The notes beneath the pieces are model-generated. The model was given only the letters and a program-made list of their open reading frames with translations. It ran no database searches and was not told where the DNA came from. 64,000 nt of DNA from Mesotaenium endlicherianum (taxonomy: Eukaryota; Streptophyta; Zygnematophyceae; Zygnematales; Mesotaeniaceae). The DNA lies in the NCBI GenBank assembly GCA_009602735.1, contig WELA01002099.1, positions 182,134 to 246,133 of the forward strand. The letters run 5' to 3'. Of the stretch, positions 33,306 through 44,356 are shown one piece after another. Made by a program: the position numbers and the translations under genes. The stretch's first letter is position 1. Each line of letters starts with the position of its first letter.

Positions 33306-34154
33306 GACAGAGACTCAAAATTTACCTCTAAGTTCTGGAGAGCTTTAATGGGGTTAATGGGAGTCAAACAGCTGCTCAGCACAGCTAACCACCTTCAGAC
33401 TGATGGGCAGACTGAAAGAACTAACCGCGTTCTGCAGGAGGTGCTGAGAGCATATATTAACCAAAAACAAGATAATTGGAATGACCTGTTACCTCAAATT
33501 CAGTTCGCAGTCAACAGTGCGGTGCACGCGTCAACGGGCAAGACTCCTTTTGAACTCAGCCTAGGTAGAGCCCCTAAGTCTCCTTTAGATGTACTGGGGA
33601 AGTCTTTGACTCACCCGGAAGGGATTGACAATCCGGTCTCTCTCCAGTTAACTCAGGAGTTTGCTGACACCTGTCACAGGTCCAACATAACCTGCACACA
33701 GCCCAAGAAAATCAACAAAAATACGCTAACCAGCACCGTCGCGAGCTGACATTTTCTAAGGGCGATTTGGTCAAACTGCATTCTCAGCACCTGTACCTGA
33801 CTGGTGTGGTCAAGAAAAAGCTTGGTCCTGTCTGGGTCGGTCCATATTCGGTGGTGCACCGTGTCGGTCAGAATGCTTACAAACTGAACATGTCAGCAGA
33901 CTACAAGGGTCACCAAGTCTTTAATATCTCTTTCCTGGAACCGTACATCAAAGGTGACAAACTGTTCACCAGTCGGCTACCTGTCCAACCGGGACCAATC
34001 CCCGGTGTCAGAGAGGGTGACGCTGAGGAATATGACGTCGAGGAGATTTTAGACGCTCGCTCTGTTCGTCGATCGTCTAAATATGTCATGAAGTACCTCA
34101 TCCGATGGAATGGTTACGATGCCTCTCGAGACACTTGGGAATTTAAAGATCAGA
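33306..34154 (+). pseudogene. A4 integrase C-terminal half and chromodomain-like end
   Basis: The integrase core resumes as FTSKFWRAL and reaches the catalytic glutamate in TDGQTERTNRVLQ. A frameshift near 33750 leads to the frame 33767-34159, which holds the SH3-like GPYSVVHRVGQNAYKLNM segment and a chromodomain-like end, EEILDARSVRR followed by YLIRWNGYDASRDTWE. The last residues are replaced by the LTR of B1, which begins at 34155. Confidence 0.88.
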
Positions 34155-34657
34155 TGTAGTGAAACAGATAGATAAAGTACTTAGTAAAACAGAATACTTT
34201 ATCTATCCAAGACAAGGATCTTTGAACACAAGTGGTAGCTTCTTGAAAGAGAGATGGCTTCTTGAAAGTTTATATATTTCTGGATTTTGGCAAGTACAAG
34301 AGTGATTCTGGAATGTCTTTCTATGTTCTAGCTCTTGTTTATATACTTGCTACATAAGTAATTTCTAGGAAGGTGTATGTTGATGTGTTGGCACCCAACA
34401 CATCCCAAAACTTGCCACCTCTTTCTAGAATAATGTACACATGTCCTTTTGACCTAAAAATGGCACATTTGACTTTTGCCACATGGAGTTCTTCTAGGTC
34501 TTTCCTCTAACTTCGAAAATGCCTTGGAAGGTTCAAAGGACATGAACCAAGTTACTAGAGTACCTATTCACACTTGACTCCACACAATACTACTCCAAAT
34601 ATATTTGAAAACATTAAAATATATGCAAACTAATATATAATAACTCAAATCACTACA
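34155..34657 (-). repeat. B1 3' LTR
   Basis: 503 bp, TGTAGTG...CACTACA on the minus strand. The purine tract TCGGGGGGGTGA lies immediately upstream at 34658-34669. Confidence 0.92.
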
Positions 34658-35426
34658 TCACCCCCCCGATAGAAAAAGCGACGTCTCGGCGCGTCAAGTC
34701 AGGTCTTACACATGTGGAGCAAACTAGTCAACAGTTTCAAGTCAGATGCCACACATGTGAAGAGGACTAGTCAAAGGCGCCAAGTCAGGTGCGACACATG
34801 TAAGGTAGACTAGGCAAGGTCGTAGGTGGTGTGACCTTATTTGCTAGCCTGCTCCTTAATGATAAAGTAAATTGTACAAGTTGGCCCAGAATCTGCCACG
34901 AACTCAAAAATTCATAGCGGCCACAGACCTGCTCCAAATCTAAAAATTTGAGTGCCAGACGGACCGCGTCGGAGAACTCTACCGGGTCACCAAATTTGAG
35001 AGCATTCTCATTTCTGGAGTATTGTTGAGAGCTGAGAGAGTAGGCACTCCTCCAAATCTGTGCAGGAACTTCTGAAAATCTTAAGTCCTTCTATACTTCT
35101 CCAAATTCTGCAGACTAAGTCTCAAACTGGGCGCTGTAAGATGTTCTACCAGAGTCTTGAGTTTCAGAGCATTCCAAGTTCAGGGGAAGGCACAATGTCA
35201 GAAGGCATATTCTGTCCTAACAATGCCAGCAGCCTGACCCCCTTCTACTTAGAGCATCATATCTCTCTTACCAGTGCTCCAAATTGAGCAAACTTGGACT
35301 CTAAATGACCGGCTACTCATGGATTACAGCCAGGTAAATTTTCAGAATTTATCATGAAGAGATCTATCACCAGTAGCAGTTTTAGTTTTCTATCCAGAAA
35401 CTGGGAGACGAGAAGAGTGTCTAATG
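34658..35426 (-). other. B1 3' untranslated region
   Basis: Non-coding and matching 20337-21195 of B2. It includes the polypurine tract and the ACATGTG-headed tandem units (about 34700-34805). Confidence 0.75.
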
Positions 35427-36842
35427 TCAATTTTTCCTCTTTCTTGTTCTTGCAGGTTGCCTCCAAGAGGTCTTCTGTTGCTTCTTGATGGTGGCAGGCT
35501 GCCTCCCTGAAGTCTTCGGGCTTCTAGTAGAGAGACTTGGGGCTGGTCCAAGATGGGGGTTGGCGGCATGGAAGCGCTTCAACTTTCTCTGAACTTTGTC
35601 AAGGTAGTGCGCCGCCACCCAACTATTCTCCGAATCTGGATATCCTTTCCACCTGATCAAGTATTGCTGCTGTCTCCTGNCTGATCAAGTATTGNCTGCT
35701 GTCTCCTGCAATTTCTCATAGCCACTATGTCTTCCACTTCGTACTCCAAATGATCATCCACTATTGTTGGGGCTGGTGGGGTTGTCACACGTCCTGGGAA
35801 CTTGTTGTCGGGTTGCACATATGGCTTGAAGAGGGAAGCGTGGAATACGGGGTCGATGTGCATAGTCTGGGGAAGTTCTAGCTTGAAAGCAACGGGGTTG
35901 ACTTGCTGGATAATCTTGAAGGGTCCCAAATACTTGGGAGAGAACTTGCTGCCGGCAGGCCTGTTGTTCAGGGAAATGTTCTTGGATGATAGTAACACGT
36001 TGTCACCCACTCTGTACGTAATTTCTCTTCTGGATCTGTTCGCCACTCTTGCTTGAGCATCTTGCGCGTGTTGTAGAGCTTTCTTCGCTGCTGTAAGGGC
36101 TGCTTCTAATGTCTCCATAAAATCTGTGGCTGCAGGTACTTCATCATGGCCAGCCGTGAAGCTCAGTGGCGTGGTCGGATGGAAGCCATAGTTGAGGAAG
36201 AATGGGGACTCTTGGGTAGAGGCCTGCGTAGTGTTGTTGTAGGCAAACTCGAGGGGGGTCAAGTACATGTCCCAGTCTTGCTCGAGGGTAGACACGTAGG
36301 CCTTTAGAGAGGTCTTTAGGGTACGATTCATACGCTCGGTTTGCCCATCTGATTGTGGGTGGTAGGCAGTAGACATATCCAGCGATGTACCCAAGTTCTT
36401 GAAGAGATTTTTCCAGAAATGGCTTGTGAATCTTGGATCTCTATCTGACACAATTCTTGATGGTAGTCCATGGAGTCGGAAGATGTTGTCAAAGATGAGT
36501 CTTGCAAGTTGTGGTGCTGTAGCCTTAGTCGTCGTGGGAATAAAATGAGCCATCTTGGTAAGTCTGTCCACCGCCGTGAGTATTGCATTATGGCCTCGAG
36601 GTGTCACGGGCAAGTCCACGATAAGGTCCATTGAGATGTCCGTCCATTGTCTTTCGGGGATTGGTAGTGGTTGGAGGAGTCCTCCCGCCTTTTGCGATGA
36701 TGGCTTGATTCTTTGGCATGTGTCACAGCTCCTGCAGTACTCCTTGACTTGCTTAGACATGCCTGGCCAACAATAAGTCCTGGCTAGAACGCCCGTGGTC
36801 CTTAGGATTCCAAAGTGTCATCCAAGAGTGTTGTCGTGTGCT
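35427..36842 (-). pseudogene. B1 integrase and chromodomain
   Basis: On the minus strand from 36760: the zinc-binding CDTCQRIKP, core MDLIVDLPVTPRGHN, RFTSHFWKNL and the catalytic glutamate in SDGQTERMNRTLK, then the integrase C-terminal region and a chromodomain (EYEVEDIVAMRN; WKGYPDSENSW in the other frame). The reading is separated from RNase H by TAA at 36842 (GAA in the ancestral reading) and by TGA a few codons on. At 35681-35695 single N bases flank a duplicated segment and break the chromodomain frame. The last part is probably an assembly error rather than biology. Confidence 0.88.
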
Positions 36843-39121
36843 TATCGTAGAAGCAAGAGCCGGAGGTCTATGTCATTAGGAACACATCTCTGGCCCGTGT
36901 CTTGCCTCACCCAATAATTGCCTTCTTGCTTCTTGCATGGGTCCAAGGCTGCTTCTCCGTTCTTGTAGTAAGGGTCTCTGTCATAGGCGGCTGAAAATCG
37001 AGCTTCCAGATCTGTCTTCAGGGATACCATCACTGCATTTAATTGCAGTCTTGAGAGGGGGTCAGCCGGGTTTGTCTTGCCGAGCTGGTACTGAATAGTG
37101 ATGTTGTATTGTTGCAAGTATCCGCTCCATCTTGCTTGTCTCCTTGAGAGATACGGCTGCGTTTGGAGGTGCTTTAACGCCTCGTGGTCCGTGGTGACCA
37201 GTACTTTGCGTCCTTCAACGTAGCAGCGCCAAACCTTCAAGGCATGTACAATCGCCAATGCCTCTCGCTCCGTGGTTGTATAATTTTGCTCGGCTGGATT
37301 TAGCTTCCTTGACTCGTAGGCGATGGGCTGCAGTCCCTTGCCTTGGTCTTGAAGCAGGATTGCTCCTATTGCATAGGAAGATGCATCGGTGATGACGTGG
37401 AAGGGCCAATCTGGGTTTGGACTTGGAAGTGTGAGCACCGGGGAGGTGGTCAATCTTTGCTTTAACTCTTGAAATGCCTCTTCCTCTTTCTCGCTCCATG
37501 TATATAGCCTGTCCTTCTTGAGTAGATCTGTCAGGGGGGCTGCTATGTGCGAGAAGCCTTGGATGAATTTTCTGTACCAATTGGCAAATCCCAAGAATGA
37601 CTGGAGTTCTTTCTTGGTCGTGGGGGTTGGCCATTCCTCCACCACCGTGGTCTTCTTGGGGTCTATCTTGATGCCATCAGCAGTCACGTGGAGACCTAGG
37701 AACTCCACTTCTTGTTTGGCAAACTCGCATTTTGACTCCTTCGCAAACAGCTTGTTTTGCTTCAATACTTCAAGGACTTCTTTCAAGTGTCTCGCATGCT
37801 CTTCAAGGGTCTTGCTGTAGATAAGGATGTCATCGATGAATACCACCACAAATCTGTCCAACATGGGCTGAAATATGGTGTTCATCATAGTCATGAAAGT
37901 TGCTGGCGCGTTGGTGAGTCCAAATGGCAGGACCATGAACTCAAAATGTCCATATCTTGTCCTGAATGCCGTCTTCTCTATGTCCGGTTCTGCGATGCGA
38001 ATCTGGTGGTAGCCGCTCCGTAAGTCAATCTTCGTGAAGTACTTGGCTCCAACCAGCCGGTCCATGAGCTCATCCATGCGCGGCAGCGGGTATCGATTCT
38101 TGATGGTGATCTTGTTGAGGGCGCGATAGTCCACACACATCCTCAAGGTACCATCTTTCTTCTTGACAAATAGCACCGGGGCTCCAAATGGCGACTTGCT
38201 AGGTCGAATGAAGCCATGCTCCAGTAGCTCCTTGATTTGCTTCTTGACTTCGTCTAGCTCCGTGTATGACATTTTGAACGTAGGCCGAGAGATGGGCTTG
38301 CTTCCGGGCTCCAACTCTATCTTGTGGTCTACGAATCTTTTGGGGGGTAGGCCCTTGGGCAATTCCGGGGAGAACACTTCTTTGTAGTCCTCTAAGACTT
38401 CTTGTATCTCCTTGGGAACGGGGCTGCCTTCTTGACTCTCGATGTCTTTCTTGATGTCTTTTGGCGTGATCAAGGCCAAAAGAAGCTCGTGTCCCTTCCT
38501 CACAAGTCTCTTGAGTTGGAGGGCGGACAATAGTATCTCGTGTGCCGGCTTCTGGATGTCTTGGGTCTGGATATTCTGGATTGCGCGCAAAATACAGATT
38601 CTTGAAGTGATGTCATTCTTGATCTTGATAGTACCGGTCCTCCAATCAACTTGGGGGTTGTGCTTGGTCAACCAAGGCGTCCCTAGGATGACGTCGTACT
38701 TGCCCAATTGCATGGGGGAGAACACTACTCTATCCTTGAAGGACTTGATAGAGAGTGCCAAGGGGTACGTCTTCTTGGAAGGGGTAGTATAGGAGAATCC
38801 ATCGGGCATCATAATCTCCTCGTCGTGGTCAAGAGTTCGCATAGTAATACCGTGCTTGGTGGCAAAATCTGCAGCAATGAAGTTGCCTTGAGCTCCGCTA
38901 TCCACCAAGATGTGGACCTTCTCTCCTCCAAGGTAACCTCTCAAACTCATTGGGGCTGGAACGTCGTCTTCAACGGGGGTCTCCACCTCACTTGGCGTGT
39001 TGCCTTCTCGTGAAGTGGGTCTTGGGGTGGTAGGCTCCTGGCCTACCGGCGCTGTCCGTTTTTTGACAACTTTTTGGGGCATGAAAGTGCACGATGGCCC
39101 TTTTCCTTGCAATAAAAGCAT
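36842..39121 (-). CDS. B1 Pol: protease, reverse transcriptase, RNase H
   Basis: A 759-codon open frame. It begins inside gag in the -1 phase. The protease catalytic loop is [11 protein letters not shown] (Asp at about residue 74). RT spans about residues 270-460, with [30 protein letters not shown] and the active site [10 protein letters not shown]. RNase H occupies about 560-690, with [30 protein letters not shown] and [11 protein letters not shown], giving the D-E-D triad. The frame stops at 36842 before integrase. All catalytic residues of these three domains look intact, so only the later nonsense changes disable the element. Confidence 0.9.
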   Translation of the reverse strand: MLLLQGKGPSCTFMPQKVVKKRTAPVGQEPTTPRPTSREGNTPSEVETPVEDDVPAPMSLRGYLGGEKVHILVDSGAQGNFIAADFATKHGITMRTLDHDEEIMMPDGFSYTTPSKKTYPLALSIKSFKDRVVFSPMQLGKYDVILGTPWLTKHNPQVDWRTGTIKIKNDITSRICILRAIQNIQTQDIQKPAHEILLSALQLKRLVRKGHELLLALITPKDIKKDIESQEGSPVPKEIQEVLEDYKEVFSPELPKGLPPKRFVDHKIELEPGSKPISRPTFKMSYTELDEVKKQIKELLEHGFIRPSKSPFGAPVLFVKKKDGTLRMCVDYRALNKITIKNRYPLPRMDELMDRLVGAKYFTKIDLRSGYHQIRIAEPDIEKTAFRTRYGHFEFMVLPFGLTNAPATFMTMMNTIFQPMLDRFVVVFIDDILIYSKTLEEHARHLKEVLEVLKQNKLFAKESKCEFAKQEVEFLGLHVTADGIKIDPKKTTVVEEWPTPTTKKELQSFLGFANWYRKFIQGFSHIAAPLTDLLKKDRLYTWSEKEEEAFQELKQRLTTSPVLTLPSPNPDWPFHVITDASSYAIGAILLQDQGKGLQPIAYESRKLNPAEQNYTTTEREALAIVHALKVWRCYVEGRKVLVTTDHEALKHLQTQPYLSRRQARWSGYLQQYNITIQYQLGKTNPADPLSRLQLNAVMVSLKTDLEARFSAAYDRDPYYKNGEAALDPCKKQEGNYWVRQDTGQRCVPNDIDLRLLLLR

Positions 39122-40323
39122 AGTCCAGCCGTCATGAGAGCTTCTTTTTCAGCCGGGGAGAGTCTTGCTTTCACTCCTTGCTGGTTTCTTGCATCATAAG
39201 TGTCATTGGAGGGTCTTCCACTCTTCCGGGCAGCCGCGGGGTCCCTTTTAATAACTCCGATTTCCATGGGTGTGGGTCCAGATTCGGATGTGGAAGGGGC
39301 TGCGTACACCCGCGTCGTCGGTACCCGTGAAGATGAAGGCACGGAGTGCTTGAAATCCAAGGTATCCACCTTTTGGGCCACTTCAATGATCTTTGAGAAG
39401 TCCGTCAAGTCGCGTAACTCCACTTCCTTTGCCACCTTGGGTTTGAGGCCAAAGATGTAGCGGTCAATCTTCTCCTCGAGAGACATGTTGGGGATCTCAA
39501 GAGTGAGGGCGTGAAATCTGGATGTATACTCTTGAACGGACGTCGTTTGCTTGAGATGGTGGAGCTTTCCTCGGGCAATCTTCTCCGCATTGATGGGCAT
39601 GAATTGCTTCTTGAGGGCCTCACGAAAATCTGCCCATCTTGCATATGATGGTGGGGGCTCTTGGCCGAGCATGGGGTGCGCCATAGCTTGATATATAGCC
39701 GCTTGATAGTTACGCCACCATGATGTTGCTGCTCCTCTAAGTAAGGTAACGGCAAAGGGAACGTAGTCCTCCTCGGGTACTTCAAGGAATGCGAGGTACG
39801 TCTCCACTTGGTAGAGCCATAAATTCAGGTTGGCACCTTTCCCGGGGTTGAAAGTGTCGGGTTTGCCGGGCTTGATGAGTTTCCTTGCTCTCGTTGGCTC
39901 TTGTGGAGGCGCTTGAGCCGGGGCTGGATTTTGAGCATTGCTCGCAATAGGGGCAACCATGGCAGCCATAGCTTCTCTTGACGCTTGCACGGTTGCTTCA
40001 TAGGTGGCCAAGCCCACTTGGTTGTGGACGGTCATTAGGAAGGCTGCCCACTCATTTGCGGGAACTCCTTGTGGTGGGGTCAACTTTGCTATAGCGGCTG
40101 CCACGGGATTTGACGGTGCTCCTCCTTGTGGTGCTTCTTGTTGTTGGAGATTTCCTTGAGTAGGCTCTCCCATCGACGCTGGAGGAGGGTGTGCTCCTCC
40201 TTGTGGTGCTTCTTGTTGTTGCAGATTTTCTTGAGTGGGCTCTCCCATCGGCGCTGGAGGAGGGTGTCTTGGAGAGGAAGGGCTTCCTTCGAAAGCTTGC
40301 TGTTGGTCTTGAGGATCGGCCAT
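39043..40323 (-). CDS. B1 Gag polyprotein
   Basis: An intact 426-codon frame from ATG 40323 ([15 protein letters not shown]). The N-terminus contains a tandem duplication of about 23 residues rich in P, Q and G (units with MGEPTQ and [11 protein letters not shown]). The middle is the retrotransposon-gag domain (about residues 170-310, with [18 protein letters not shown]). The C-terminus has a CX2CX4HX4C zinc knuckle, [14 protein letters not shown], which binds the genomic RNA. The stop follows a slippery heptamer. It looks expressible. Confidence 0.92.
   Translation of the reverse strand: MADPQDQQQAFEGSPSSPRHPPPAPMGEPTQENLQQQEAPQGGAHPPPASMGEPTQGNLQQQEAPQGGAPSNPVAAAIAKLTPPQGVPANEWAAFLMTVHNQVGLATYEATVQASREAMAAMVAPIASNAQNPAPAQAPPQEPTRARKLIKPGKPDTFNPGKGANLNLWLYQVETYLAFLEVPEEDYVPFAVTLLRGAATSWWRNYQAAIYQAMAHPMLGQEPPPSYARWADFREALKKQFMPINAEKIARGKLHHLKQTTSVQEYTSRFHALTLEIPNMSLEEKIDRYIFGLKPKVAKEVELRDLTDFSKIIEVAQKVDTLDFKHSVPSSSRVPTTRVYAAPSTSESGPTPMEIGVIKRDPAAARKSGRPSNDTYDARNQQGVKARLSPAEKEALMTAGLCFYCKEKGHRALSCPKKLSKNGQRR
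39058..39064 (-). promoter_or_regulatory. Family B gag-pol -1 frameshift heptamer
   Basis: A AAA AAC in the gag frame, followed by GGA CAG CGC CGG TAG. The pol frame reads AAA AAA CGG, exactly one base back. A AAA AAC is one of the most efficient -1 slippery sites known in retroviruses. It lies downstream of the zinc knuckle, where Gag-Pol fusion is expected. Confidence 0.75.
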
Positions 40324-40347
40324 CTTCTTGTGCTACCAAAGTGCCTA

Positions 40348-40359
40348 GCTCCGATACCA
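40348..40359 (-). other. B1 primer-binding site
   Basis: TGGTATCGGAGC on the minus strand, one base after the 5' LTR. It is of the initiator tRNA-Met type. Confidence 0.85.
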
Positions 40360-40360
40360 C

Positions 40361-40863
40361 TGTAGTGAAACAGATAGATAAAGTACTTAGTAAAACAGAA
40401 TACTTTATCTATTCAAGACAAGGATCTTTGAACACAAGTGGTAGCTTCTTGAAAGAGAGATGGCTTCTTGAAAGTTAATATATTTCTGGATTTTGGCAAG
40501 TACAAGAGTGATTCTGGAATGTCTTTCTATGTTCTAGCTCTTGTTTATATACTTGCTACATAAGTAATTTCTAGGAAGGTGTATGTTGATGTGTTGGCAC
40601 CCAACACATCCCAAAACTTGCCACCTCTTTCTAGAATAATGTACACATGTCCTTTTGACCTAAAAATGGCACATCTGACTTTTGCCACATGGAGTTCTTC
40701 TAGGTCTTTCCTCTAACTTCGAAAATGCCTTGGAAGGTACAAAGGACATGAACCAAGTTACTAGAGTACCTATTCACACTTGACTCCACACAATACCACT
40801 CCAAATATATTTGAAAACATTAAAATATATGCATACTAATATATAATAACTCAAATCACTACA
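40361..40863 (-). repeat. B1 5' LTR
   Basis: 503 bp with the TATATAAA promoter box conserved. The right flank CTTTC is family A RT sequence (A5). Confidence 0.92.
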
Positions 40864-42242
40864 CTTTCCTTAAAGAAATCACACTTGCTCATTTTAGCAT
40901 ATAAGTGATTTTTTCTCAGAGTATCCATGATTGTGTTTAAGTGTTCAGCGTGCTGAGTCTCATCTTTAGAGAAAATTAAAATATCATCCAGGAAAACTTG
41001 CACAAACTTATCCAAATAAGGCCTAAAAATGTCATTCATAGCACCCATGAAGGTTGCGGGAGCATTAGTCAGTCCGAATGACATCACGTTGAACTCATAG
41101 TGTCCATAACGTGTGCGGAAGGCAGTGTTGTGTTCATTCCCCTCAGCAATTCCGATTTGATGATAACCACTCTTGAGATCTATCTTACTGAACACCTTAG
41201 CACCAGACAGGGTATCAAGCAAGTCCTCAATTCTGGGTAAAGCATACTTGTTCTTTACCGTAATTTTGTTCAGGGCTCTGTAATCCACACTCATTACCTT
41301 TTTCTCCACCACTTCTTCAGGTTGAGGAGGTACCTCTCTTAGCAGCAGACAGAACATTCTGTCTTCTTTCTGGTTCCAGCATTTCACAAACTCCATTGCA
41401 TTCAGCAACTTGCATCCTTCTGGAAGCCTCTTCTTTTCCTTCAGTTGCCATTTACACAAGATAAGAAGAAGAGCACTGGTGGGTGCCAAGTTAGTCCGCC
41501 CATCACTGGCTCCTCTCACTTTGACTTTACCTCTGCTCCAACACACTTCAGCTTGATGTCTATTAAGCCAGGACCTGCCTAGCACAAGATCATAAAAGCC
41601 AGTGTTGAGTACCTCAAATGTAAGCGTTTCAGTTAGAACTGCAATGCCAGAACCTAAGTGGACCTCAATAGGCTTGGTTATAACTCCTCCCGAGATACTT
41701 GAGGCATCTCCAAGGAATATTCATCTATTCCCTTGGGTGACAGTAGGCAGCCTTAGCCGCTTAACTAAGTCCTTGTGGATAAAAGTATGTGACGCCCCTC
41801 CGTCGACAAATGCCCTCACCTTCCTACCTGCAATCATGCAATGCAGTAGGATAGGGGGGCCTGCCTTTTCCTGACTTTCGCATTGTTCTCCTGACTTAGC
41901 AAAGAAATGTTGGACATCAGGTGGAACAAGAGCATCCAGAGTGTGCACTCTCTGGACGTCTATATTGCTGATGGTCTCCTTTATCTGGTTGTCAGGCATG
42001 CATAGTGAATCCAGTTCAGCAGGACCCATAACACCTGCTACGAGGGCAGCTAGTGACGACTCACTATCTCTAGCATCCTCACAGTCAGTAGACTGCATTA
42101 TTGACTGTTGCTGTCTTTTAAAGGCTGGNTGCATTATTGACTGTTGCTGTCTTTTAAAGGCTGATCTTTTCTCTCGACCTTCGGGAGGTGCTTGTCTGGA
42201 TACTGCTCTCTGAAGTGACTTGGCTGCTGGCAATGGAAGCAA
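40864..42242 (-). pseudogene. A5 pol fragment: protease and partial RT
   Basis: On the minus strand, the protease frame (42242-41721) carries FVDGGASHTF. A frameshift near 41720 leads to 41585-40864, with the protease end, a deletion of the RT start ([14 protein letters not shown] joins the linker directly to the RT core), [12 protein letters not shown] and the catalytic [12 protein letters not shown] is cut at 40864 by LTR-B. A single N at about 42129 separates two copies of the same 37 bases, an assembly scar. Confidence 0.88.
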
Positions 42243-43600
42243 ATCGATTTTGCTGAGGCTGGTCTCGGCTTCGTCTTACCACCATAGCCGCCTTGAGAGA
42301 AACCACCTCTCCCTCTAGACTGCATAGCATTGTCCTCATACCCATATTCATCACCCTGATCATCCTCAGCCTGGTCTCCTCCAATTGCATTGTAGGAACC
42401 GTGGGGCTTTTTGACAACCTTCGACACCAAAGCATTACTCTGGCGCTTGTGATTGAACTGCTGCTGATCCCAGGCATCAGCATCTTGAATCAAGTCAGCC
42501 AGTTTCTCATACTTCTTTTCAGCAAAATGACCCGAGACTTCGGATTTCAAGCCATACCTGAAGTCTGCTATTCTATACCGTTCTGGCAAGTTTGGCTGTT
42601 TCATCATGTTCTCCTGGAACTTTTGAGCAAACTCAGCAACTGAAGCGGTCTGCTTTAGCGTCAGGGAGATCATCGCATAGATAGCTTTCTCTTGCTGGTG
42701 AATGACATCAAACTTCTTATGCAACTTCCCGACAAACTCTACCCATGTAGGGTCACCGAGTTGCTGAGCCTTACGCTTTCCTTTCCAGTATAGCCACCAG
42801 TCTGCGGCACTGCCTTTCAGTAGCACACGGGTGTGCCTGACCTTCTCGTAATCTTGCAGTTTCGAGTAGTTCTCCAGCCACTGCTCAACATTCGCGAGAA
42901 ACTTGATCAGGTAATATTTTCTGTTTCCCTCAGGATCATAGTCCTGGGGAGGTTTCGGCTTGGGCTTACTAGGCCCTCTGCCACCACCACCAGTGGTTTG
43001 AGACCCCAGTTGGTCTCTGTCTCGCAGTAGAGACATTATGATTCTTTTGCCCTCCTGTTGGGCCTGATACATGGTCGCCATTTGCGACTGCATTTGAACG
43101 AACAATGCTCCCAAGTCTACACTCTGGGGTGGTAGTCTAGCAAATGCAGCAGCAGCATTGGCATCTACTCGCTGAGTAGTGTCCTCAACAGTCCCTCTCG
43201 CTCCTGCAGCAGCAATTCCTGCCGCATTCAGCCGGTCACGTATTTGACCTAGGGGTACATTGAGTTGTACAGCAGGAGGTGGGTTCAGGACATTGGCCCT
43301 GGATGCCATAAGTTCTTCAACCGTACGCTCGTCAGCGGGCTGTCCTTCCCTCCTTTCTGTATCCTCAGCAGCCTTTGCTAATTGTTCAGCTAATCTGGCT
43401 CTCTCCTCCTCAGCTTGCTGTGCTGCGACTGCGGCAATAGCAGCTGCCTCATCTGCAGCCTCTCTAGCTGCAGTATCTGCCACTGCTTCAGAATAGGTAT
43501 GGGTTCCCGCTACATGGCTTTCTGCGTGGTTTTTAACATTCTCGTTATCCTGGTTCTCCATGTCTCGGGAGTTGCTAGTTTGAGGCCTTGTCCTTACCAT
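42134..43600 (-). CDS. A5 Gag polyprotein, full-length open frame
   Basis: The only uninterrupted full-length family A Gag here, 488 codons from ATG 43600 (MVRTRPQTSN) to TAA at 42134. It has an acidic alanine-rich N-terminus likely to form a coiled coil (about residues 30-100), a second helical region, the retrotransposon-gag core (about 240-390), an RG-rich stretch and a zinc knuckle in which GHFREQC has become SHFREQY, losing its last cysteine. The N-scar near 42129 lies just beyond the stop. Structural protein of the virus-like particle in active relatives; RNA binding is probably impaired here. Confidence 0.88.
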   Translation of the reverse strand: MVRTRPQTSNSRDMENQDNENVKNHAESHVAGTHTYSEAVADTAAREAADEAAAIAAVAAQQAEEERARLAEQLAKAAEDTERREGQPADERTVEELMASRANVLNPPPAVQLNVPLGQIRDRLNAAGIAAAGARGTVEDTTQRVDANAAAAFARLPPQSVDLGALFVQMQSQMATMYQAQQEGKRIIMSLLRDRDQLGSQTTGGGGRGPSKPKPKPPQDYDPEGNRKYYLIKFLANVEQWLENYSKLQDYEKVRHTRVLLKGSAADWWLYWKGKRKAQQLGDPTWVEFVGKLHKKFDVIHQQEKAIYAMISLTLKQTASVAEFAQKFQENMMKQPNLPERYRIADFRYGLKSEVSGHFAEKKYEKLADLIQDADAWDQQQFNHKRQSNALVSKVVKKPHGSYNAIGGDQAEDDQGDEYGYEDNAMQSRGRGGFSQGGYGGKTKPRPASAKSICFHCQQPSHFREQYPDKHLPKVERKDQPLKDSNSQ

Positions 43601-43621
43601 ACAAAGAAGACTGTGATAACG

Positions 43622-43633
43622 GCTCCGATACCA
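43622..43633 (-). other. A5 primer-binding site
   Basis: TGGTATCGGAGC on the minus strand, one base after the 5' LTR. It is the canonical form for family A. Confidence 0.85.
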
Positions 43634-43634
43634 C

Positions 43635-44356
43635 TGAAATGAATGGACTTACCAAATAGGCGAATAACAATTAATAAAGATCTTTATATTAGCAAGTAAT
43701 CTTTATGGATATTCCGTTAACTGATTAAACGGCAAAAGGACAACACACTAGCAGTGAACAACACTCGTAAGCCAAATGCGAGTAAACTAGCATCAATAAT
43801 GCAATCAGTATAACTCATACATAAGCAAGATTAGAAGACAGTGCGTATTAATGGTTTCTCGCCTTGGATTCAGATCTCTCTCAGTAAGCTGTACAAGAGA
43901 GTTGGCCTCGTTTTCGAATGCCGAACTCGAGAGCAATGCCTAGCATATGTACATGGAATGAGTTTACTATTCAACGGCCAGTGCGATGGCACCGCCTACC
44001 CGGGAGTTGACCACGTTGGTAGGACCTCGGTTAACCAAATCCACTGCCATCTCCCATCATCCCAAATTGCCATTTATCATAGGGATGTCATCTGGCCATT
44101 CATCTAGCCTATCACACTTAGATGCATATCGGGGCAGTTCGCTGCTACCGAGTACGGAAGTCAGCTGGCTGTCAAAGAATGTGTCGGCAAGCTGACTTAA
44201 GTTGACTTCAGCCTGCTGCTTCCGGCTGAGTCATTAAACTGCTATTAAATATAAAGTCCAGCAGACTGACTATTTAACTAGTGTTCAGCAGGCTGAACAT
44301 GATTAACTATTATATTTAAATGAATATTATATCTACTAATATATTAATTCATTACA
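43635..44356 (-). repeat. A5 5' LTR
   Basis: 722-bp LTR-A in minus orientation. The right flank is TTACC (44357-44361), the edge between the repeat nest and the gene-rich part. The 3' LTR of A5 is missing. Confidence 0.9.

Larger units (their letters stand above)
34155..40863 (-). mobile_element. Element B1: near-complete chromovirus
   Basis: A 6,709-bp Ty3/gypsy element on the minus strand. Its parts are the 5' LTR 40361-40863, PBS 40348-40359, gag 40323-39043, pol 39121-36842 reached by a -1 shift, integrase and chromodomain 36840-35430, 3' UTR, and 3' LTR 34155-34657. The LTRs differ at about 6 of 503 positions by eye. The flanking 5-mers TCAGA and CTTTC do not match, and the flanks are family A copies in opposite orientations, so the present ends were probably brought together by recombination. 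Two nonsense changes near 36843-36815 and an N-scar near 35681 interrupt pol. Confidence 0.92.

Noticed and set aside
34155-40863. Treating B1 as a simple insertion with a target duplication
   Set aside because: The flanking 5-mers TCAGA and CTTTC differ and the two host flanks belong to differently oriented elements.
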